From Halanaerobiales bacterium (GTDB lineage Bacteria; Bacillota_F; Halanaerobiia; DY22613), in contig JAGMES010000053.1 of NCBI GenBank assembly GCA_023128035.1, forward strand, positions 1 to 27,059: 27,059 nucleotides of DNA. Reading direction: 5' to 3'. The notes under the pieces were generated by a model, which did no database searches, was not told the origin of the DNA, and saw only the letters and a list, made by a program, of their open reading frames with translations. Shown here in pieces: positions 24,701 to 25,077 of this stretch; positions within the stretch are counted from its first letter, which is position 1; each line of letters opens with the position of its first letter. A program made the translations under genes and the position numbers.

Positions 24701-25047
24701 AAATCAAATGGCTTGTTTAAATCTTTCTCTTTAAGATCATTAATATATTTGTCCTTTTGAGTATCCTCTAAATCTGAGATATCGTAAACATAGATTTCTG
24801 ATTCTTTTTCTCTTAAAACAATTTGTACAGGAACTTTGGATTCTTTCCAGATAAAATCTGTTCGAAAAACCTCATATCTATTTACTATTTGCTGCCAGGT
24901 TTCTTTTAATAAATCCAGATCTATCTTTCCCTCTATATTAAAACAAACCTGTTGACAGTAATTTCTCCCTTCTTGATTTAGAAGGTTGTGGTATAACATC
25001 CCTTCTTGTAATGGAGTTAGTGGATTTATTTTTAGTATTTTACTCAC
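2179..25047 (-). CDS. Giant six-module nonribosomal peptide synthetase (7622 aa), three C-A-PCP-C-A-PCP-E dimodules
   Basis: A cytosolic assembly-line enzyme of roughly 0.87 MDa (estimated from average residue mass) that adds six amino acids to a growing peptide held as a thioester. Domain order, with key residues: C1 (H141), A1 (461-929), PCP1 (S984), C2 (H1163), A2 (1489-1957), PCP2 (S2011), E2 (H2190), C3 (H2657), A3 (2978-3462), PCP3 (S3518), C4 (H3697), A4 (4019-4503), PCP4 (S4559), E4 (H4743), C5 (H5206), A5 (5526-6004), PCP5 (S6060), C6 (H6245), A6 (6570-7053), PCP6 (S7109), E6 (H7293), COM tail (7599-7622). All catalytic histidines, PCP serines and A10 lysines are present, with no frameshift or stop, so the enzyme looks intact. 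It starts at a GTG supported by GGGGGTG and ends with TAG. There is no loading module and no thioesterase, so it must receive a peptide from the upstream protein and pass it on. Spacing between A motifs leaves no room for methyltransferase or ketoreductase inserts. Predicted contribution: L-Leu, D-Leu, L-X, D-Y, L-Val, D-Val. Confidence 0.98.
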   Translation of the reverse strand: MSKILKINPLTPLQEGMLYHNLLNQEGRNYCQQVCFNIEGKIDLDLLKETWQQIVNRYEVFRTDFIWKESKVPVQIVLREKESEIYVYDISDLEDTQKDKYINDLKEKDLNKPFDFENGKLNRLLIVKLSREKYLMCWSFHHILIDGWSLQLILKDFLEIYDCLANQGGLPVEPAVQFSNYLEWLKKQDRNKAFSFWKNYLRDLSEPTLLQGDYPTSQNEIIKNSREIHFEIDQKKTDEINEFCRNNNITVNSCLQTAWGLLLQRYNNTDISCFGMTVSGRSLSVKNVEKIVGILINTLPIVIKTEENETIKDLVTKVNDQLVEIRDYEYVPLTELKSRSNIDQIGEMFNSMIAFENYPQITLKNNAFSLSLDSVFELTNYDLTISFANDKTIMGKVIYNADLFTTETVERILKSMNHLIDAMLSNSEELVQKISIVSEEEKKQLLAKLSGLSVSIPKEKTISQLFEEQVERAVDEIAVVFGTQQLTYCELNQKSNQLARRLREEGVQSEEIVAIMVDQSLEMFVGIMGILKAGGAYLPIDPQYPQARIEYMLKDSKAKILLTQKHLKEEVLFDGEIILLNDSGVYTGEVGNLKSINYSNNLAYIIYTSGSTGQPKGVMIEHRSLINLVTWHNSYYEVTSNDQSTKYAGFGFDASVWEIFPYLIAGATIHVILDEIRWDAEKLNEYFTTNSITISFLPTQICEQFMETGNTSLRKLLTGGDKLKIYKEQSYELINNYGPTENTVVTTSFVVNENERNIPIGKPIFNTQIYILDKNNNLQPIGAAGDLCIAGEGLARGYLHRPELTNQKFVQNPYASSQKMYKTGDLARMLPNGNIEFLGRVDYQVKIRGFRIELGEIENQLLEIEKIKEVAVIDREDEGGNKYLCAYIVSDTEIQVVELREILSETLPDYMIPAFFIQLEKLPLTVNGKLDKRALPKSDESIKSREYVAPANEEEEKMARIWSEILRVEKVSINDNFFELGGHSLKATQLASRVFKIFNVELPLKAIFKYNTVKKLVEYICGTEETVYTEIKPVEKQEHYVVSSAQKRLFALRELSGDDVTYNIPMVKMVFGELDFISFENAWKRLIQRHESLRTSFALVKGQPVQKIHENVDFKIQYLKAEKDELPEIIDEFVQPFDLNTAPLFRVGLVQCGEQHGLILDMHHIISDGASVEILFRELTGLYEGKNLSEIKIQYKDFANWQNELFQSEEMKKQEEYWLSTFVEDVRQGAIPVLNMPTDAPRPSVMSYEGDLLVYSLQENVLDKLNKLSFKNGATLYMTLLAAFNILLHKYTSQEDLIVGSPIAGRRHDDLENVIGMFVNTLAMRNEPVATKTFIEFLAEVKENSFKAFENQDYQFEMLVEKLDLQRDLSRNPIFDVMFTLQKADQLDIYMKDLLLKPYHYEYKISKFDFTLTAVEKMQGIDFYLEYSSKLFTKETMERLLNHLSKIIDQILENPELKIAEIEMISEEEKEQILFEYNNTSVDLPIDKTIHKLFEDQVEKTPEKKVAVFEKQNLTYHQLNVKANQLARVLREKGVTTDQIVGILVDPSLEMLVGILGILKAGGAYLPIDSAYPDERIEYLLTDSGTSFLLTQHHLAEQINFSGEIINLEDEKLYTKDFTNLESDTDSTDLAYVIYTSGSTGKPKGVMIEHHSLVNLVCWHNSYYSVTSNDCSTKYAGFGFDASVWEIFPYIVSGATIHIISPEIKLNMEKLNQYFENNQITISFLPTQICEQFTKEKNHSLRALLAGGDKLKYYADNDYLLVNNYGPTENTVVTTSFVVDRAYNNIPIGKPIFNTKVYILNQSSQLQPVGVPGELCIVGESLARGYLHLPELTKEKFVWSSFSIGERMYKTGDLARWLPDGSIEFLGRVDRQVKIRGYRIELGEIESQLLQYKQVNEIVVIDREDVNGNKHLCAYYTAHQEMSAVELKEFLAKNLPDYMIPAFFVQIDQLPLTANGKVNRRELPIPKGDIEIEYIAPATQDEKNLAKIWGEILGIEKVGIHNNFFELGGDSIKAIQILARAKEQGIYLTVKDIFKFRTIANLLNNVDYAKKKAIASQEEVVGEVLLTPIQKWFFDQNFSQQHYFNQTNLFTLPNDVDLELLEKVLYKVISHHDALRMNYQVTDDQVIQYNRRMDEVDFKLEVFDLINQKEKLAKISEMLQNSLDLEKDLLMKAVVFDLGEDGKRLLIAIHHLVVDGVSWRILVEDINKLYEFGLDAKLPLKTTSFKEWSQKLNIYADTETIDVEYWEKLDQSKIQSIRREKVMNDQRIDQEFAIVLDKERTQQLLTKVNWAYNTEINDILLSALTIAICEVMGIDNLLVNLEGHGREEIIEDVDLSRTFGWFTSAYPVYFEKQDSLDQILKHVKENLRMVPNKGVNYGIAKFLKDVEQLKDLKPEVSFNYLGQFDDSFAVQENKNNRLLSGCTEDAGRSLHIENRHSHLIDVNGGVVNDTLQLVLNYDANYISQKQIKLIQEAYQKALHEIIEHCLTQKERIYTASDFGVENLVGENDFVELANNFSLKTVKMYPLTPMQEGMLFYHNLNIESRNYYEQFCFYLEGTIEYEHFKNAWEDVVKRHEIMRTCFFWKGTGKPIQIVLEETELLFDYYDLSNLSVSEQERRIVEFKEKDLNTKFDFEKGKLNRFSLLKISEEKYLVCWSFHHILLDGWSMPIIIGDLFNIYHHRVGKLTLTKEVAPQFGDYLNWLIKCDKNKGIKFWENYMKNFSETTPLPYDKKANKGEVISEVGLEVFEYNEQITQDLNKFCKQNNLTVNAFIQTIWGLLLQKYNNTFESCFGMTVSGRPGELKNVEKIAGLFINTLPVIVRTEEEDTALHLLRKVNDQLVEIRDYEYVSLAEIQSMVDHTDELFDSLIVFENYPVSSLQKRDNLDFALTVDSVFELTNYDFSISAAVADKTVIRFTYNKKLFMPDTITRIKQHFYYLMKAILTEPAQVVKNLEIISEVEKEQLLNEFNNSQVSYSKEKTIHQLFTEQVAKTPERTALIFKDQRLTYHELDEKTNQLARLLRENGVEKDTVVGLMLPRSLEMVIGIIGILKARGICLPIDQKYPKERIQLLLEDSGAPVLLKMDSYALLADFSGKVIDVNIEMLNAFPMESLETEEQSDDLAYLIYTSGSTGKPKGVMLHHKGIINHAFTKIRELDLTFKDRLCHNLTINFVASIWQVFSPLFIGSELIIYSEDIIHDSIGLLKRVKEDQISVLEIVPSLLKAYLELLDEGEEQIQLPDLRLLILTGEKVAPALVNKFYKKYKISLINAYGQSECSDDTLHYKIPYNSETEIVYVGKPSNNTKVYVLDKNFNLQPIGVAGELCISGDGLAKGYFNRPEMTEERFIANPFVFGQKMYRTGDRVRWTKDGYIEFLGRIDHQVKIRGYRIEPGEIENLLLSHQAIKEVVVIARQDQSENDYLCSYFVSDREISISELKEYLSKELPEYMIPAVFVKLERMPLTPNGKINRKALPEVDGKISTGREYIAPRDEIEEKLVQIWSQVIKTEKIGIRDDFFELGGHSLKAGILVAKINKQFNVELPLREIFNVPTIEGLAKIIRRYAKTPYTVIERVEEYGYYPVSSAQKRLFALHQIKENDSSYNVSGAFTLEGDLDKERFENALRELIKRHDAFRTSFTIIDGEPVQIIEKDVEFNLNYLEVEENQVEKIIAEFIQPFDLNKAPLLRVHLIQVENKHMFLFDMHHIIADGTSLSIFINELFDLYAGKELTEQKVQYKDFSAWQNNLFRTEMYRQQEKYWLNQQFDDEIPVLNMPTDYSRPSGMNFAGDMVDFKLGKETSAKLYELLADKGVTLYMTLLAAFNVLLAKYTNQDDIIVGSPIAGRRHADLEKTIGMFVNTLALRNHPMADYSFAEFLAEVKENLLQVYENQDYQFEMLVEKLDLERNLNRNPLFDVMLVLQNTEDIALEMEGLRFIPYRFENKIAKFDLTFYAFELEDEIQLAIEYATSLFKRDTIERMLGHFVNIVEEIVENPEVKLSKIGMISSEERIQLLDTFNDTFVDYPKEKKIYQLFEEAVERVPDHIALVFGDQQLTYRELNQKSNQLARVLRDRGVKTNQIVGILVERSIEMMIGIYGILKSGGAYLPLDQEYPEERIEFMLEDSGVDLLLVQHHLHDKIEFSGEIIDLEDESIYTGESTNMDIPMTSNDLAYIIYTSGSTGKPKGVMIEHKSLVNVIMALQREYPFTEADVYLLKTTYIFDVSGAEIYGWFMGTGKLVILEPDAEKETKSIIRTIQDNHITHINFVPSMLKMLLNTLDQKDIEILSKLKYVFVAGEAISKDLVRKFYRLLPNVIFENIYGPTESTIYATKYSLIHLSDEINVPIGKPIQNINTYILDKYNNLQPIGVAGELCLSGGGLARGYLNRPELTGEKFVSNPFKPGERMYKTGDLARWLPDGNIEYLGRIDHQVKVRGFRIELGEIENSLLLHVAITEAVVIDRIDDNGNKYLCAYVINESDVSVSDLREHLAEELPEYMIPSYFVHLEEMPLTVSGKINRKALPAPDASIEVSTKYVAATNELEEKMVEIWEEILRKDRIGIYDNFFELGGDSIKAIQITSRANQLGMRLTVKDVFKNKTIADMLNNIDYSKPVLAISQKEVEGEVLLTPIQKWFFEQDLNHPHFFNQNNLFRLSEDVDLALLENVFKEVIKHHDALRICYKIIDGQIIQSNRRVEEIDFKLELVDLTESSYSVQETKIYEISAEVQNCLDLETDLLFRGVVFDLGENGKRLLLTIHHLVVDGISWRILLEDIENMYISRMETELPLKTTSFRDWSQKLNDYAKENQIDISYWEQIDLSKIESLFEGQIEGNYLRDHQIVQIELTEEQTEKLLSRVNWAYNTEINDILLSALTFSITEVLEIETLLINLEGHGREEILKGVNLSRTIGWFTSTYPVYFEKQESISETIKHVKESLRKIPNKGVNFGIARELKNNPLLAGLNPEISFNYLGQFDGVIDRDSLLSRCKENSGSSFHLENDHAHLIDINGVDIDGKLQLSLSYNAKYLESNKMQLLQKLYTQALNDIIEHCANKDEREYTASDFGLENMLEEKDFETIAQTIELENVKMYALTPMQEGMLFHNLLNETGRNYCEQICFYLNGEIDIEQFNLAWQEVTNRHEIFRTSFLSKGLKNPVQIIFPEVKITLNELDLSGSDSSEQAEYISRFKEEDLDHRFDFENGKLNRVTVLKLADNRYWVSWTFHHILLDGWSVQIVLGELFEIYHNLVTNSSSLSLPKAQFSDYLEWLDKQDRTQGLDYWSNYMCDFSEPALLPYDNKSKKGNIISEVMTRDFTIDSSKTKEINEFCKRHHLTINTLIQTSWGILLQKYNNTNESCFGTTVSGRPTTLENVESIVGIFINTLPVIVETEEVETVTGLLRKTNERLVEIREYEYISLAEIQKMSASSEKLFDSIIVFENYLRRSVQDNMLDFSIEFDSAFELSNYDFSMTVMSHETIDLKVSYNAALFNSETIERIQGHLMQILNAMLDDAEQMVRDILIVSDEEKEQILIEFNDTKVDYPIDQTIQQLFEEQVERTPENIALVFEEESLTYRELNQLANQLARVLREKGVGPDKIVGLMSDKSLEMIIGVLAIIKAGGAYLPIDIDYPENRVEYMLEDSAVQVLLIQQELAEEIPFEGEMIYLDEATLYRGDETNLENLNTKDDLIYIIYTSGSSGKPKGVMIEHKNVNRLINNSNMLIIHQDDRIMQTGSLAFDASTFEIWGSLLKGASLYLIRKDEMLSAERFEARLKEYRITMIWLTAPLFNQMLEENPNIFSELKTLISGGDALSPKHINQVRALYPELNVVNGYGPTESTTFTTYFRITKDYNDNIPIGRPVSNTKVYILDQKNQIQPIGVPGELCIAGDGLARGYLNRSDLTKEKFVNDLFVPGERMYKTGDLVRWLPDGTIEFLGRIDFQVKIRGFRIELGEIENQLLNHGEIKEAIVLYLTDVNNAKYLCGYIVADRELTVSELRGYLSVDLPDYMIPSYFVQLEKMPLTSNGKINRRALPEPNGSIATGVEYVAPTNQTEERMAKIWSEILGIQQVGIYNDFFELGGHSLKATQLASKILKEFDVELPLKEIFQTPTIKGLVEYINSMEETKYVAIETVEVQEYYPVSSAQKRIFAIEQMEGESTTYNIPSFMFIEGELELEHFEYVFKELINRHESLRTSFEIVDGKPVQRVHQDVDFAIELFADCEGEPSVTEIEEIFNEFVKPFNLSKAPLLRVGLMKISEKKHLFMLDIHHIISDGTSTDIMFKEIASLYETKDLLDIRVQYKDFSAWQNKLFASEDLKKQEEYWLEVFEGLQGGEIPILNLPTDEPRPALMSFEGDYFIFEASEELTEKIHTLASSNGATLYMVLLSAFNLLLAKYAKQDDIVIGSPIAGRRHADLENIIGMFVNTLAMRNYPASDKTFAEFLSEVKENSLKAYENQDYQFEMLIEKLDLERDLSRNPLFDVLFVLQNANESGLYMKDLQFKPCKIGSKISKFDLTLSGFESDQKIYFSLEYSVRLFKPETIERMSRHFINLLKRIVEKPELQIAKIEMISEEERTQILNEFNDTIINYPKEKTIQQLFEEQVVKTPEKIAVVYEDQGLTYAELNAKANQLAHLLRAKGVESDQPVGIMTDKSLEMIIGVLAIIKAGGSYLPIDIDYPESRVEYMLSDSEAKILLIQKDLIGQVHFDGERIPLEDKDIYTGDNSDLVNLNQPEDLIYIIYTSGSTGKPKGVMVKHLNVNRLIKNSNMLIINENDRILQTGSMAFDASTFEVWGSLLNGATLYLISKDDLLSADRFETKLKDNEISMIWLTAPLFNQLLEENPDIFAELKTLIVGGDALSPKHINLVRAKHPSLSIINGYGPTESTTFTTYFGIQQEYHYTIPIGKPVSNTQVYILDQWNQLQPVGVPGELCIAGDGLARGYLGQPELTAEKFVSSPYRVNPDVLDEKMYRTGDLVRWLPDGNIEFLGRIDYQVKIRGFRIELSEIENQLLQHEAIKETVVLDKVDDNGKKYLCAYIVSEREIPISELREHCSKELPDYMIPSYFISLEKVPLTSNGKVDRRALPEPEGNICTETEYAAPTNEIEEKLSKIWKKVLSVVRVGINDNFFELGGDSIKAIQILSRANQEGINITVKDVFRYKTIANLIANVDYTEEKDIISQEEVEGEVLLLPIQRWFFEQNFQEPQYFNQGNLFALKNDVDLELLEKVFEKIIVHHDAIRMIYKVLEGQISQINRRVDEVDFKLEIIDLSNEPYVTQKEKIKKFANRIQDSLDLEKDLLIKAIIFDLGENGKRLFIPIHHLVIDGVSWRILLEDIETLYYSNLQKELPLKTTSFKEWSEKLSNYAKRRKVDISYWESIDQTKIASLIDVDEKEMHFKDDERLQIELDEEYTEKLLTKVNWVYNTEINDILLSALLIAITEVMEKETVLLNLEGHGREEILKDVDLSRTIGWFTSAYPVYFEKKENIEETIKHVKESLRRVPNKGLNFGVLRYLKDNKYLRELNPEISFNYLGQFDNTIETKEDTDRLLSACLEDVGSYVHPDNQHNYLIDINGMIISNKLQLSLNYNVKYFDKDLMSQLQISYVNSLKEIIDHCINQTTQTHTVSDFELSDEMDDEEFDLLNELYDFS
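2182..2253 (-). other. C-terminal COM-type donor docking segment of the six-module NRPS
   Basis: Residues 7599-7622 after E6 begin SDFELSDEMDDEEFDLLNEL. The segment is strongly acidic and probably helical. By position it is the donor half of the docking pair with the downstream NRPS, whose N-terminus begins with a basic stretch (GKVKALKIN) before its C domain. Acidic-basic pairing is plausible but inferred. Confidence 0.7.
6706..9834 (-). other. Module 5: C(DCL)-A(Val)-PCP
   Basis: Residues 5072-6114. C5 starts with MYALTPMQEGML and has HHILLDGWS (H5206), matching a D-configured donor from module 4. A5 has YTSGSSGKPKG at 5672 and FDASTFE (D5717). The code D-A-F-W-I-G-G-T-F-K is the published Val code of gramicidin S and surfactin-type synthetases. 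Val pockets often tolerate Ile, so some Ile could be used. PCP5 has LGGHSL (S6060) and K6004 is the A10 lysine. Residue added: L-Val. Confidence 0.9.
9835..9915 (-). other. Internal E-C linker resembling a fused COM pair (modules 4/5)
   Basis: Residues 5045-5071 read SDFGLENMLEEKDFETIAQT and then continue to MYALTPMQEGML. The pattern is the same as at the module 2/3 linker and at both gene ends: an SDF motif, an acidic amphipathic stretch, then the C1 core motif of the next C domain. Confidence 0.6.
9835..14331 (-). other. Module 4: C(LCL)-A(unassigned, possibly small residue)-PCP-E
   Basis: Residues 3573-5071. C4 starts at YYPVSSAQKRLFAL and has HHIIADGTS (H3697). A4 shows YTSGSTGKPKG at 4165 and FDVSGAE (D4211). 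The code read by eye is D-V-A-N-F-A-I-I-Y-K (A4215, N4254, F4282, A4284, I4308, I4316, Y4317, K4503). It does not match a code I know. It agrees with the Ala-type code D-L-F-N-N-A-L-T-Y-K at five of ten positions, and the surrounding sequence (THINFVPSM, FVAGEAIS) belongs to that A-domain lineage, so Ala or another small residue is a guess. The A10 motif reads SGKINRK, with Ser where NGK is usual. PCP4 has LGGDSI (S4559). E4 has HHLVVDGISW (H4743) and the other epimerase motifs. The residue should leave as the D form. Confidence 0.85.
14332..17481 (-). other. Module 3: C(DCL)-A(unusual, Val at position 235)-PCP
   Basis: Residues 2523-3572. C3 starts with MYPLTPMQEGML and has HHILLDGWS (H2657). 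A3 is intact in its catalytic parts (YTSGSTGKPKG at 3124, A10 lysine K3462) but differs from the other A domains. The motif FDASVW is FVASIW, so the Asp235 equivalent is V3170. The A5 motif is NAYGQSECSDD instead of NxYGPTE, and the A2 motif is LKARGICLPID instead of LKAGGAYLPID. The code read by eye is V-A-W-E-I-T-A-D-D-K (W3174, E3213, I3242, T3244, A3267, D3275, D3276). From memory the closest known type is the Pseudomonas diaminobutyrate code D-I-W-E-L-T-A-D-D-K. The substrate is therefore uncertain: a basic diamino acid, or an acid lacking a normal alpha-amino group. PCP3 has LGGHSL (S3518). Confidence 0.85.
17482..17562 (-). other. Internal E-C linker resembling a fused COM pair (modules 2/3)
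   Basis: Residues 2496-2522 read SDFGVENLVGENDFVELANN and a further short stretch, then run straight into the C3 start MYPLTPMQEGML. This aligns with the free C-terminus of the same protein, SDFELSDEMDDEEFDLLNEL, and with that of the upstream protein, SDFEVEEQFDQDSFELLLEK. The linker therefore looks like a docking helix joined covalently to the C domain it would otherwise dock on. The origin by gene fusion is an inference. Confidence 0.6.
17482..21936 (-). other. Module 2: C(LCL)-A(Leu)-PCP-E, adds D-Leu
   Basis: Residues 1038-2522. C2 starts at YVVSSAQKRLFAL and has HHIISDGAS (H1163), the form seen here where donor and acceptor are both L. A2 shows YTSGSTGKPKG at 1635 and FDASVW (D1681), with the code D-A-W-F-L-G-N-V-V-K, again Leu. 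It shares a run of 19 identical residues around this motif with A1. PCP2 has LGGDSI (S2011), the D form typical before an E domain. E2 starts near 2060 (LLTPIQKWFF) and has HHLVVDGVSW (H2190), EGHGRE (2322), RTFGWFTSAYPVYF and FNYLGQFD, the known epimerase signatures. Residue added: D-Leu. Confidence 0.9.
21937..25047 (-). other. Module 1: C(DCL)-A(Leu)-PCP
   Basis: Residues 1-1037. C1 begins almost at the N-terminus with LTPLQEGML and has the active-site motif HHILIDGWS (H141). This motif form is shared by all C domains here that follow an E domain, so it should accept a D-aminoacyl or D-peptidyl donor from the upstream protein. A1 has YTSGSTGQPKG at 607, FDASVW with Asp235 equivalent at D653, and NNYGPTEN. 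Aligned by eye to GrsA, the specificity code is D-A-W-F-L-G-N-V-V-K, which is the published Leu code of bacitracin/lichenysin-type synthetases. PCP1 has LGGHSL (S984), the H form expected where no E follows. Residue added: L-Leu. Confidence 0.9.
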
Positions 25048-25077
25048 TTTAACACCCCCAAAAAACTATGTATAATA
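25048..25077 (-). promoter_or_regulatory. Intergenic gap with ribosome binding site for the six-module NRPS
   Basis: Only 30 nt separate the TGA stop of the upstream gene from the GTG start of the giant gene. On the minus strand the gap contains T6 followed by GGGGGTG, then TTAAA and the GTG codon. GGGGGTG can pair with the anti-Shine-Dalgarno sequence (one wobble compared with GGAGGTG) at a 5-nt spacing, which supports the GTG as start. I see no hairpin followed by a T-run, and no convincing promoter, so the two genes should be one transcript. Confidence 0.75.

Larger units (their letters stand above)
17482..25047 (-). repeat. Dimodule repeat unit 1 (C-A-PCP-C-A-PCP-E)
   Basis: Residues 1-2522 form the first of three consecutive units with the same seven-domain order. 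The units are 2522, 2549 and 2551 residues long. Similarity is clear along the C, PCP and E domains, while the A domains follow their substrates. The pattern suggests duplication of an ancestral dimodule followed by replacement or divergence of A domains. Confidence 0.8.

Noticed and set aside
25048..25077. Possible promoter (TATTAT or TATAC-like sequences at the gene junction)
   Set aside because: AT-rich sequence gives such matches by chance, no suitable -35 element is evident, and the 30-nt gap points to co-transcription.
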